From positions 1 through 20,530 of the forward strand of contig JAKFVJ010000216.1 in the NCBI GenBank assembly GCA_021732245.1: a stretch of 20,530 nucleotides of DNA, read 5' to 3'. The notes beneath the pieces were generated by a model that was given only the letters and a program-made list of their open reading frames with translations, made no database searches and was not told where the DNA came from. Both the position numbers and the translations under genes were made by a program. The DNA is from Candidatus Obscuribacterales bacterium (GTDB taxonomy: Bacteria; Cyanobacteriota; Vampirovibrionia; Obscuribacterales; Obscuribacteraceae). Positions within the stretch are counted from its first letter, which is position 1; the number at the start of each line of letters is the position of its first letter. Shown in pieces: positions 8,403 to 16,198 of this stretch.

Positions 8403-9153
8403 AACAGTAAATTTAGGCAAAGTACACTTCAGCAACTTTTTGAGAAAACGATTTCAGGCTCTTGACCAATTGAGCCTGACGATTGGCAAAGGCGAGACAT
8501 TTGGCTTGCTCGGCTTAAACGGCGCCGGCAAAACTACAACACTCAAATTACTGCTTGGACTTTTGCGCCCGACAACAGGCGAAGTAAAAGTTTTAGGGTA
8601 CGATGCAGGCCACGTGAAAGCTCTTGCCAGAGTGGGCTTTTTGCCGGAAGCTCCTTATTTCTATTCTTATTTAAGCGCGCAAGAATTCCTCGATTTCTCA
8701 GGACGCCTGTTTGCCTTGCCGGAAAAGCAAAGGAAAGAAAGAGCCAAAGAACTTTTGGAACTGGTGGGGCTGACTGATGCGGCCAAAAGACCTATTGGTA
8801 AATTCTCCAAAGGGATGATGCAGCGCTTGGGAATTGCCCAATCTCTTTTGAACGATCCCGAACTTATCTTTTGGGATGAACCGACATCAGGTCTTGATCC
8901 AATCGGCAGGCGAGATGTGCGGACAATCTTGCACAGGCTAAAGAGCGAAGGAAAGACCATATTTTTCAATTCACATCTCTTGCCCGATGTGAGCGAAGTT
9001 TGTGATCGCATAGGCATTCTCAACAGAGGCAGACTAATTTATCAAGGCAAGGTTTCCGACATTACAGCCGGTGGCAACTATCTGAAACTAGAGGACTTCT
9101 TTCTTTCCACAATTCAGGAAGCGGAAGCAAACCACAAGAAGGGCAGCTCATAA
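8383..9153 (+). CDS. ABC transporter ATP-binding protein (ABC-2 exporter type)
   Basis: Nucleotide-binding subunit of 256 residues. It shows Walker A GLNGAGKT 44-51, a signature FSKGM 141-145 in place of LSGGQ, Walker B LIFWDEP 161-167 followed by the D-loop SGLDP, and switch His 198 (NSHLL). LPEAPYFY (88-95) at the Q-loop region carries Glu instead of Gln, which is usual in this ABC-2 exporter branch. The ATG lies inside the sigma factor gene, and the stop overlaps the next ATG by one base (TAATG), so it is translated with the permease. Substrate unknown. Its location between sigF and pilD suggests, but does not prove, a link to pili or to an exported surface component. Confidence 0.9.
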   Translation: MTQAVIETVNLGKVHFSNFLRKRFQALDQLSLTIGKGETFGLLGLNGAGKTTTLKLLLGLLRPTTGEVKVLGYDAGHVKALARVGFLPEAPYFYSYLSAQEFLDFSGRLFALPEKQRKERAKELLELVGLTDAAKRPIGKFSKGMMQRLGIAQSLLNDPELIFWDEPTSGLDPIGRRDVRTILHRLKSEGKTIFFNSHLLPDVSEVCDRIGILNRGRLIYQGKVSDITAGGNYLKLEDFFLSTIQEAEANHKKGSS

Positions 9154-9938
9154 TGCACGCCGTTAATGCCGTTATGACAATTGCTCTCAATACATTGCGT
9201 GAAACAGTGCGTGACCGCGTACTTTACGCATTCCTGTTATTTGCCTTTATATTGACGCTCGCTGGAATTGTTTTGGGTAGTTTATCAGTCGGGCAGAACC
9301 TGCGCATCCTTATAGATCTGGGGCTTGCCACCATTTCCATTTTTGGCGGCATTATTGCAATTTTTGTCGGCACCGCCCTTGTTTATAAGGAAATCGAAAA
9401 ACGCACCATCTACTTGATCGTCACCAAACCAATTAAGCGCTGGCAGTTTGTCCTAGGAAAATTTCTCGGACTGGCAATTTGTCTTTTGATAGTAACTATT
9501 CTCATGGGCAGTTTCCTTGTGGCGTTAGCCTGGTACATGTCCCCTGATCAGAAGGTCAATTTCGACTTGGTTTATTCGCTGCCGCTTATTTATTTGGAGT
9601 TGTTGTTCATAACGGCAATTGCCACTTTCTTCTCAACTTTTGCCACTCCAATGATGAGTGTTGTATTTACACTAGGTGCCTGGCTGATAGGACATCTGGG
9701 GCAGTCGCTTCTTGCTCTTGCCCAGATTACCGAGTCAGCATCGACAAAACTCATCCTCAAAACAGCCTATTGGGTCATGCCTGATCTGGCAAAACTGACT
9801 TTGGTGCGTTCGGACTTAACCAGTGGTGTCAATCCAGGTTCTGAATTGATTACTTATCTAGTTGCCTATATCATGGCCTATATAGTTTTTTTACTAGCTC
9901 TTTCAACACTTATTACCGAACGTCGCGAATTTCCCTAG
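9153..9938 (+). CDS. ABC-2 type transporter permease
   Basis: Integral membrane protein of 261 residues with about six hydrophobic segments (roughly 20-45, 55-80, 105-130, 145-168, 172-195, 228-252). The cytoplasmic loop KEIEKRTIYLIVTKPIKRWQ (79-98) is characteristic of NosY/ABC-2 permeases, where it contacts the ATPase. It overlaps the ATPase stop by one base and its own TAG directly abuts the ATG of pilD, so translation is probably coupled at both ends. With the upstream ATPase it would form a full exporter after dimerisation. No substrate-binding or outer-membrane partner is encoded here. Substrate unknown. Confidence 0.87.
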   Translation: MHAVNAVMTIALNTLRETVRDRVLYAFLLFAFILTLAGIVLGSLSVGQNLRILIDLGLATISIFGGIIAIFVGTALVYKEIEKRTIYLIVTKPIKRWQFVLGKFLGLAICLLIVTILMGSFLVALAWYMSPDQKVNFDLVYSLPLIYLELLFITAIATFFSTFATPMMSVVFTLGAWLIGHLGQSLLALAQITESASTKLILKTAYWVMPDLAKLTLVRSDLTSGVNPGSELITYLVAYIMAYIVFLLALSTLITERREFP

Positions 9939-10979
9939 ATGCCAATAGACCTCAATTCACAGCTTACCCAAGATGTCCTCGTTGTAATTCTTGGTCTTGC
10001 TTGCGGCAGTTTTTTGAATGTTCTGGCATCTCGCACATTGGCAAACGAATCCATATTGTGGCCGCCGTCGCATTGTCCATCGTGCGACACGAGCATTAAG
10101 TGGTACGACAATTTTCCAATAATTTCTTATCTCATACTCAAAGGGAAATGCCGCTCTTGCAAGTCGAAAATTTCCATTCAGTATCCCCTTGTAGAATTTT
10201 TCACAGCAGTTATTTTTATCATCCTATTTAAGACGTTTGGTCCAACCTGGCAAACGGCAGCGATGATGGCATTTACCTCTACGCTAATTGCGATAACCAT
10301 AACGGACTTAAGAGAAAAACTGATACCACATGACATCACCTATCCTTCAATGCTTGTGGGAATTGCCTATAGTCATTTCATTCGCAACGATCTTTTAGGA
10401 ACACTTGCCGGCATAGGAGTTAGTTACATTCTCTTTGATTTCATTGCTCACTATGGCTTGAAATACTATTTGCATTTCCACAAAGTGCCACCAGTTGAAG
10501 CCGGGGAAGCTTTATCTGAAGCAGATGCTGAAAACGAAGAGATAGAAGTTATGGGTGGTGGCGATGCGGTACTATCGGCGGTGATATCCGCCTGGCTTGG
10601 TTGGCAGAAACTACTCGTTGCTCTGATTATTGGATTTGTGGTCGGCACCATAATGGGTGTCATTTACCTGGCTCACGAAATGCGCAAGCACGGGATTATC
10701 AGCCAGTGTCTAAGACCTGTCTTGTACGTAGCATCTCTAGGGATCTTTATCGTGGCGGCCATTCTTGGCGCTTTTCAGATGGCTGCCGGTGGGCTTGCTT
10801 TGTCTACACCATGGCTGGGATCTTGTGCCCTGGGGGCAATAGCTGGAGGCATGCTCGGCTTTATTTCAGTCGGCAGCAAGGTCTCCAAGCCATTTCCTTT
10901 TGGTCCGGCACTGGCGGCAGGAGCAATGGCCGCCATTTTTTGGACCGGCGGTGGCATCTTTCAAGCAGGTGATAGATAA
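9939..10979 (+). CDS. pilD: Prepilin peptidase / N-methyltransferase PilD, enlarged C-terminal half
   Basis: Inner-membrane aspartic protease that cleaves and methylates prepilins, 346 residues. The N-terminal methylase part has GSFLNVLASR (23-32) and the paired cysteines C46/C49 and C71/C74. The peptidase part has ITDLREKLIP with catalytic D123 and the GGGD motif with D209. The closing PFGPALAAGA motif is at 320-329. Between GGGD and PFGP there are about 110 residues instead of the roughly 60 I expect, including added hydrophobic segments (about 260-312). An acidic loop (187-204) also precedes GGGD. Both catalytic aspartates are present, so it should be active. It starts directly after the permease stop and ends in TAATG. 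Confidence 0.92.
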   Translation: MPIDLNSQLTQDVLVVILGLACGSFLNVLASRTLANESILWPPSHCPSCDTSIKWYDNFPIISYLILKGKCRSCKSKISIQYPLVEFFTAVIFIILFKTFGPTWQTAAMMAFTSTLIAITITDLREKLIPHDITYPSMLVGIAYSHFIRNDLLGTLAGIGVSYILFDFIAHYGLKYYLHFHKVPPVEAGEALSEADAENEEIEVMGGGDAVLSAVISAWLGWQKLLVALIIGFVVGTIMGVIYLAHEMRKHGIISQCLRPVLYVASLGIFIVAAILGAFQMAAGGLALSTPWLGSCALGAIAGGMLGFISVGSKVSKPFPFGPALAAGAMAAIFWTGGGIFQAGDR

Positions 10980-11014
10980 TGGCTTTGGATGTGAGTAGCG
11001 GGGTTTGAAAGTCA

Positions 11015-13078
11015 GTGTTCTCCCTAAATAAGACAGGCCCGAAGCTGGGCGTCGATATTAATAGTGAGACAATCACCCTCATCCAGGTCGAGAAGACCAA
11101 AAGGGGCATTGAATTCGTCCGTTTTGCCTATCAGCCGAGTCCCATTAATTCCGTCCGCGAAGGAATTATTGTTGACCCGGAAGCAGTCGGCTATACGCTG
11201 AAGGAAGTAATCCAGTCAGCCGGTATCAAAATAGCCCGTCCCCTACCGCTGCTAAACGTGGCAGCGCCCGGGCAATCGGTAATTATTCGTCTACTGCCTG
11301 TACCTACAGGTATTCCTCCGGAAGAGTTAGCCGATGTTGTCAGGCAAGAAGCACTGCATCACGTACCATTTCCACTGGAAGAAGCAAATCTTGATTGGTC
11401 CTTATTGCCGGCTTCTGAACGCACGGATGTTGACGGTGTACAAAGAGTCGATGTAATTTTGGCAGCCATCCAAAAACACATCGTTGATTCTTTCTGGCAT
11501 GTTTCAGATATAGTAGGCATCCCCTTAAACACAATAAGTGTCTCTTCGCTGTCGACAATTAGAGCATTGGCTTTTGCCGGATACGGCGTGCAAGAAGACA
11601 AACTGACTATGTCAGTCTCCGTCCGTCACGACGGCACCGACATCAATTTTCTGAAAGCAGGCACTCCGTTATTCAGCCGTTCTGTTGTACTGGGCATGGA
11701 CACTCTAACCGAATCCATCGCGCGTAGCCTGGACATTACAGTCATGGAAGCGCGTGGTTTGGCCCCGCATATTCCGCTTTTACAAACGTCCAGCAACGAC
11801 GCAGCTCTTACTCAAGCGGCGCAAATCACCCGAACCGTACTTGGCGATATTTCCGATGAAATTATTCGATCAATTGATTTCTATCGTTCACAAGTTGGTG
11901 AAGTAGAAATTCATGAGATGTATGTCTCTGGTCCCGGCTCGATAGTTCCACAAGTAGACCGCTTCTTACAGACAAGACTAAATATCCCCTCAAAGATCAT
12001 AGATCCGTTCCAAAATTTAGTTAATTCAGAACTTATTCCAATGAACCAACGAGCCGTCTACGCGTTGCCGTTGGGACTTTTGGTCGAGCCGGCCTGGTCA
12101 CCTGTCTCAACCGTGGATCTTGATTTAAACAGAGAAGGACCATCAGCAACCCTACTGGAAGGACTCGGCCCGGTTGCCGGAATTTCTGTTGTAGCAGAAG
12201 AAACGACACCGTGGTTTTTGCCTGCACTGTCCGTGGGTGCTGCCATTCTTCTAGGCGTGTCCGGATTTTGGGCATACGCCACACAAGTGGACATCCCACA
12301 AAAGCAGGCTCAAATTGATCGCCAACAGGCAGCGTTTGACACTCAAAAAGTGCAGCTCAAACAATTGCCCGAAATAAAAGAAGCAACTGAGCAATTAGAG
12401 AGACGCAAGGCAATTCTAGAAAATATCATCAAGGAGAGACACCCCTGGTCACAGACTTTGGAAACAATAAGAATAGATACACCGGAAGGCGTGCAGATAC
12501 GAAAGGTCGTCCTATCACAGCACACACTGCGCCTGGAAGGACACGCAACTGATTTCAAAGGGGTTAGCCATCTGGCTATAAATATCGAAGGATCACATCT
12601 CGCTCCGACAGTTGAGGTGGAATCAGCATCGCGTGAAGAAGATGACCCGCGCATCATCAATTTTGCTATCACAGCAGCAATTACTCCTGAAAGAATAGTC
12701 AATCCGGCAAATGCTTTGCCGGGAACAGCGCCGGCACCAGGGTCGCCAAATGCAATTACCAGTCGTCCACAATCCTCCAAACCACAATTCCTGGATTTTT
12801 ATGCCACCTGGTGTGGGCCATGCAACGCCTTGAAGCCGCATGTTGAGGCGGCCAAACGTCAATACGGCGACAAAATTGAATTTGTCTCAATCGATATTGA
12901 CGATCCGAAAAATCGCGCATTAGTTGAACAATACAATGTTCATGCTGTGCCGAATATGTTTTTCCTTGGACAACAGGGACAAGTTCTGGATCATATGGTG
13001 GGCTTCCAGGGTCGTGATGCCTTAATGAAAGCCATGTCACGTCTTTATACCGTTGCGCAAAATGGCAGTAGCAGGTGA
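11015..13078 (+). CDS. pilM: PilM-PilN-thioredoxin triple-domain fusion of the pilus alignment complex
   Basis: A 687-residue fusion. Residues 1-about 345 are PilM, an actin-like cytoplasmic ATP-binding protein (LGVDI near the N-terminus, then the SHS2 and nucleotide-binding core). A linker around 370-390 contains VDLDLNRE, weakly like the PilN tail that normally binds PilM. A single membrane segment (about 400-422) leads to a coiled coil (about 425-475) and the PilN fold with KERHPWSQTLETIR. After a Pro-rich linker (about 562-588) comes a thioredoxin domain with FYATWCGPC (C600, C603) and the conserved Pro 646 (AVPNMFF). With PilN topology the thioredoxin domain would be outside the inner membrane. 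The start is GTG; an in-frame TGA lies just upstream at 11006. PilM and PilN are usually separate genes. Domain calls are firm; topology and redox role are inferred. Confidence 0.9.
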   Translation: MFSLNKTGPKLGVDINSETITLIQVEKTKRGIEFVRFAYQPSPINSVREGIIVDPEAVGYTLKEVIQSAGIKIARPLPLLNVAAPGQSVIIRLLPVPTGIPPEELADVVRQEALHHVPFPLEEANLDWSLLPASERTDVDGVQRVDVILAAIQKHIVDSFWHVSDIVGIPLNTISVSSLSTIRALAFAGYGVQEDKLTMSVSVRHDGTDINFLKAGTPLFSRSVVLGMDTLTESIARSLDITVMEARGLAPHIPLLQTSSNDAALTQAAQITRTVLGDISDEIIRSIDFYRSQVGEVEIHEMYVSGPGSIVPQVDRFLQTRLNIPSKIIDPFQNLVNSELIPMNQRAVYALPLGLLVEPAWSPVSTVDLDLNREGPSATLLEGLGPVAGISVVAEETTPWFLPALSVGAAILLGVSGFWAYATQVDIPQKQAQIDRQQAAFDTQKVQLKQLPEIKEATEQLERRKAILENIIKERHPWSQTLETIRIDTPEGVQIRKVVLSQHTLRLEGHATDFKGVSHLAINIEGSHLAPTVEVESASREEDDPRIINFAITAAITPERIVNPANALPGTAPAPGSPNAITSRPQSSKPQFLDFYATWCGPCNALKPHVEAAKRQYGDKIEFVSIDIDDPKNRALVEQYNVHAVPNMFFLGQQGQVLDHMVGFQGRDALMKAMSRLYTVAQNGSSR

Positions 13079-13086
13079 GGTGATAA

Positions 13087-13854
13087 ATGCAACTTAGAGA
13101 AAAAATCTTAGTCTGCGCCTTGCCATTCGTATTGGCTGCTGTGATGTGGTTTGCAGTTACAAGCCAGGCCGTTACTGATTGGCAAGCCAAAGATCAGGAA
13201 TTAAAGGATAAAGCAAAAGAACAAGTCGTTCTCAAAAGCAAAATTGGCAACCTGAATAAACTCAAGAACGATCAAAAGAAACTTGAGGTAGAAATAGAAG
13301 CACTGCGAGCTTCAGTTCCGAAATCACCCGACATTGATCTCTTAATGATTGATGTGGAAAGAATGTGCCACGAGTCAGGTATGGACTTGGTAAGCGTCCA
13401 ACCACCTGCCAAAGACAAACTAAAAGAAATCGCTCAAGAAGACAAAGAACAACAACAAGCTCTGGAAAAATCGGGCGGCAAATTGTCTTTAGGCGGCAAG
13501 AATAAGGCAGCCGCTATAAGTGGTCCTAACACCGATAAGGATAAGGACAAAGAGAAGAAAGATAAGAAAGACAAGAAAGCCAAACCCAAGGCTAAGGAAA
13601 AACCCAAGGAAGTGCTCACTCCGGAGCAAGAAGCCGGCCTAAATACACTGCTTGTTCAATGCACGGTAACAGGCGACTACCCATCATTTGTTGAGCTGAT
13701 AAAAAAACTAGAAGCCTATCAACGCGTAATTGGTATAAACCAGCTTGAAATTGACTTGCCGGAAATTAGCGAATCCGACAAGAAAAAAATGCGTGTTGAA
13801 CTCAACAAGAAATTGCAAATTGCCTTTCTGCTGACGACGTATTATTTACCATAG
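13087..13854 (+). CDS. pilO: PilO-like pilus alignment protein with Lys-rich insertion
   Basis: 255 residues. It has a short cytoplasmic start, a membrane helix (8-26), a coiled coil (about 30-75) and a PilO-type ferredoxin-like domain split in two: about 82-106, ending MDLVSVQPP, and about 184-255, with TVTGDYPSFVELIKKLEAYQR. PilO pairs with PilN in the periplasm. Between the halves lies a hydrophilic insertion (about 108-182) that includes 26 residues with 14 lysines (150-175). ATG 13087 has GAGGTGAT six bases upstream, overlapping the stop of the pilMN fusion gene. Position directly after pilMN supports the call. Similarity is mostly in the second half, so the family assignment rests partly on context. 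Confidence 0.82.
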   Translation: MQLREKILVCALPFVLAAVMWFAVTSQAVTDWQAKDQELKDKAKEQVVLKSKIGNLNKLKNDQKKLEVEIEALRASVPKSPDIDLLMIDVERMCHESGMDLVSVQPPAKDKLKEIAQEDKEQQQALEKSGGKLSLGGKNKAAAISGPNTDKDKDKEKKDKKDKKAKPKAKEKPKEVLTPEQEAGLNTLLVQCTVTGDYPSFVELIKKLEAYQRVIGINQLEIDLPEISESDKKKMRVELNKKLQIAFLLTTYYLP

Positions 13855-13863
13855 AGACCAAAG

Positions 13864-14682
13864 ATGCCAGACAGCAAACGAACACGAATCCTATTATTAA
13901 TACTCGCCGGCGCCCTCCTCATAGGCGGCGTCAATGTCTGGCAAAACGCACAGCTCGCCAAACAAGAAGAAATTACTGACAGACCCATAAAATCAAAGCG
14001 TGCCAAAGTAAAGAAGCCACCTGTAGAAGCAGTGACACCAGTTACGCCGGAATTCAAAGTTGGCGCTGCCGAATCCCTGCGCCCATTTGATAAACAACAG
14101 ACAATCCAACAACAGACAATCCAGCAGCCGACTATACCACCGACTACGACTATGACCGGCTCAAACCAGATACCAATGCCTGCGGTTCCTAATCAACCGC
14201 AAGAGCCTACAAAAATTGCCGCTACCGGTCGCGTGGATGCTGAAGTAGTAGCACGTAAAGGTGCTGGAAAAAATGATCCATTTGTTGGAATAACCGGATT
14301 GAAGCCGTTTCCCAGTCATGGCGCTTCACTGGACGAAGAAACTGCTTCTGCTCCAACTAAGAGTAAACGCATGCTTGTGCCGCCGCCACCACCGGTCGTG
14401 CATACCTATGCCCCGCCGGTGCTTGCTTCAACAGAAATGCCGGAACCACCATCAAGACCAATGCTTTCACACAAGGTGCGCTTAGTAGCTGTACTAGCTG
14501 ACAGGGCTGTTCTCAAAATAACTGATGGACGTCTTCGCGCGGACAATAAATGGCCGCCCACAATTACATTGGGCAGTGGAGAAAAGTTTGAGTCGCTGGA
14601 AGTCGTCAGAGTTGCCCCTGATAGTGTAACTATTGAAGAAGACGGCGAGCGTTCAGTGAAGACTCTTGAGCGTATTCGCTAA
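13864..14682 (+). CDS. pilP: PilP-like pilus assembly protein, membrane anchored
   Basis: 272 residues. An N-terminal hydrophobic helix (9-27) has no obvious lipobox cysteine, although classical PilP is a lipoprotein. A long Pro/Gln/Thr-rich linker (about 50-200) follows, with a TIQQQ/TIQQP repeat (80-89) and a run of five prolines (173-177). KNDPF (136-140) resembles the conserved (K/R)xDPF motif of PilP. The C-terminal beta-rich domain (about 203-272) has VRLVAVLADRAVLKI, as in PilP/GspC HR domains, which bind the secretin N0 domain and PilN/PilO. It is the last pilus gene; no secretin gene follows. It starts nine bases after the pilO stop with only a weak GAG-type ribosome site. Call from motif plus gene order. 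Confidence 0.7.
   Translation: MPDSKRTRILLLILAGALLIGGVNVWQNAQLAKQEEITDRPIKSKRAKVKKPPVEAVTPVTPEFKVGAAESLRPFDKQQTIQQQTIQQPTIPPTTTMTGSNQIPMPAVPNQPQEPTKIAATGRVDAEVVARKGAGKNDPFVGITGLKPFPSHGASLDEETASAPTKSKRMLVPPPPPVVHTYAPPVLASTEMPEPPSRPMLSHKVRLVAVLADRAVLKITDGRLRADNKWPPTITLGSGEKFESLEVVRVAPDSVTIEEDGERSVKTLERIR
14101..14130 (+). repeat. Two-copy 15-base tandem repeat in pilP linker
   Basis: ACAATCCAACAACAG (14101-14115) is followed directly by ACAATCCAGCAGCCG (14116-14130). The copies encode TIQQQ and TIQQP in the flexible linker. Three bases differ between them, and a partial third copy (ACTATA) follows. Confidence 0.7.
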
Positions 14683-14688
14683 TTGCTT

Positions 14689-15360
14689 TTACCTGGTTGT
14701 ATTGGCTAGGAGTTCGGAATAATCCAAAGGTGTGTTGACATTAAAATACGCCGGCATTTGTTCAGAAGTATTGACCACTTGCTTATAGTCAAACACCTGC
14801 GCTGAAACGCCTGTTAACACTTCATGCACTGCGTTTTTTCCGGCAAACAACGCATCTTCCAGCGGTTTCACGCAGGACTTGGCGTAAAAACCAAGCAATG
14901 GTTCAACAACACCCTCATGTCCCAGAACAACGACATCGTAATCACATCTCTGGCGAGACATTTCCCTGACCAATTTTTTGTCGATAAGCGGCATGTCACA
15001 AGCAGCGACAAAAACATGCTCGTGCTTTGCCACCAATAGCCCTGAGAGAATGCCACAAACCGGCCCACGGTTAGGCAAGATATCTTTTACAACATCAACA
15101 GTCATCTGCGAAAAAGCATCCGGCTCATTGGCAACAAGAAATACTTCGTCGAACAATTTTGTAAATCGGTCGACCAGATGCTCAACTATTGTGCGCCCAC
15201 CATAAGGCAGAAACGCCTTAGGTCTTCCCATACGTTTGCTCTTGCCGCCGCAAAGAATTAGTCCGGTGACAGGCAAAGGCAAAGTCTCACGACCGGTATC
15301 AAGAATATCCGGATGCTGTCTATCTAAGGATGCTTCCATCAAATTTCCGCCCTTGAGCAT
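14689..15360 (-). CDS. mobA: Molybdenum cofactor guanylyltransferase MobA
   Basis: Transfers GMP from GTP to molybdopterin cofactor in the cytoplasm; 223 residues. The nucleotide-binding motif LCGGKSKRMGRPK is at 36-48, the metal-binding region ACDMP at 120-124 and FNVNTP at 206-211, all typical of MobA/MobA-like nucleotidyltransferases. The start at 15360 is preferred to the in-frame ATG at 15414 because AGGAG lies six bases upstream and the longer form would overlap the preceding gene by 38 bases. ATG 15339 is a further alternative. It is the last gene of the minus-strand block, with its stop six bases from the pilP stop (convergent). No other Mo-cofactor gene is visible here. Other MobA-like NTP transferases (for example MocA) are a minor alternative. 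Confidence 0.88.
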   Translation of the reverse strand: MLKGGNLMEASLDRQHPDILDTGRETLPLPVTGLILCGGKSKRMGRPKAFLPYGGRTIVEHLVDRFTKLFDEVFLVANEPDAFSQMTVDVVKDILPNRGPVCGILSGLLVAKHEHVFVAACDMPLIDKKLVREMSRQRCDYDVVVLGHEGVVEPLLGFYAKSCVKPLEDALFAGKNAVHEVLTGVSAQVFDYKQVVNTSEQMPAYFNVNTPLDYSELLANTTR

Positions 15361-15366
15361 GTTCCT

Positions 15367-15371
15367 CTCCT
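15367..15371 (-). promoter_or_regulatory. Shine-Dalgarno deciding the mobA start
   Basis: AGGAG on the minus strand lies six bases before ATG 15360, favouring this start over the in-frame ATG at 15414. Confidence 0.65.
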
Positions 15372-15376
15372 GTCTA

Positions 15377-16198
15377 TTATTCGCCAGTGTATTGTGGGGC
15401 GCGTTTTTCAGCAAATGCTTTCAAGCCTTCCAAACGATCTTTTGTATTGAGCAATTGAAGATAAGCTTTTGTTTCAATTGCCAACCCAGCTTCGAGATCC
15501 CTATCAAATCCATTGTCTATAGCATATTTTGCCTGCTTCAAAGCAAGTGGAGCATTGTTGGCTATTTCTTTCGCCCAGTCTTCAGCCTGCTTAAGCAATT
15601 CCTGATGGTAGGCGCCGCTGCCTGCACTTGCCGCCGGTATCACGCGATGCACAAGCCCAAAAGCTTGAGCATCCTTAGCTGAAATAGGTGAGCCTGTAAG
15701 AATCAATTCCTTAGCTTTTGACTTGCCGATTAAACGAGGCAGACGCTGCGTGCCACCGGCACCAGGAATAATTCCAAGCTTTACTTCAGTCAATCGTAAA
15801 CTAGCTTCTTCAACCATCATGCGTAAATCACAAGCAAGAGACAATTCCGTGCCGCCGCCAAAAGCCGATCCATTGATGGCAGCTATTACAACTTGAGGCA
15901 GACGTTCAACAGCCAGCATTGTTTTTTGAATCAAGCTTAAGTAATCCAGAACTTGTCCTTCAGTCATGCCTTTGCGTTCGGCAAGATCAGCGCCTGCACA
16001 GAAAGCTTTTGTGCCGGAGCCAATAATTACAACCACACGACAGTTCTTATCAATACTCAGCTCATCGCAGGACTTAAGAATATTGGTCAACAAGTCTCTA
16101 TTGAGACTGTTGAGCACATCCGGACGATTGAGTTTGAGAAAAGCAATTGAACCCTGCTTTTCAACAATTAGTGATTCAGTCATAGTCATTGCCGTCAC
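15377..16198 (-). CDS. Enoyl-CoA hydratase/isomerase, methylglutaconyl-CoA hydratase-like
   Basis: Crotonase-fold enzyme of 273 residues. Both acid/base glutamates are visible: E118 (FGGGTELSLACDLR) and E138 (LTEVKLGIIPGAGGTQRLPR). The oxyanion-hole loop is CAGADLAERKGMTE (67-80). That loop, the phrase KAKELILTG, the AYxxxLxxAExWA-like helix and the ending TKDRLEGLKAFAEKRAPQYTGE-like region match the AUH group, which hydrates 3-methylglutaconyl-CoA to HMG-CoA, better than general beta-oxidation hydratases. The next upstream gene is HMG-CoA lyase, which uses that product. GTG 16198 overlaps the lyase stop (GTGA) and has GGAGG seven bases upstream; ATG 16189 is an alternative. The superfamily is certain; the substrate is inferred. 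Confidence 0.85.
   Translation of the reverse strand: MTAMTMTESLIVEKQGSIAFLKLNRPDVLNSLNRDLLTNILKSCDELSIDKNCRVVVIIGSGTKAFCAGADLAERKGMTEGQVLDYLSLIQKTMLAVERLPQVVIAAINGSAFGGGTELSLACDLRMMVEEASLRLTEVKLGIIPGAGGTQRLPRLIGKSKAKELILTGSPISAKDAQAFGLVHRVIPAASAGSGAYHQELLKQAEDWAKEIANNAPLALKQAKYAIDNGFDRDLEAGLAIETKAYLQLLNTKDRLEGLKAFAEKRAPQYTGE

Noticed and set aside
7875..8435. 186-codon minus-strand ORF opposite the sigma factor gene
   Set aside because: It lies wholly antisense to a well-supported sigma factor gene, has no ribosome site or recognisable domain, and looks like a frame shadow.
12756..13190. 144-codon minus-strand ORF opposite the thioredoxin/PilO junction
   Set aside because: It is antisense to clear thioredoxin and PilO coding sequence and its product is rich in His, Cys and Arg with no family pattern.
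15361..15414. Longer MobA starting at ATG 15414
   Set aside because: It would overlap the hydratase gene by 38 bases and ignore the good AGGAG before ATG 15360. The added residues match nothing in MobA.
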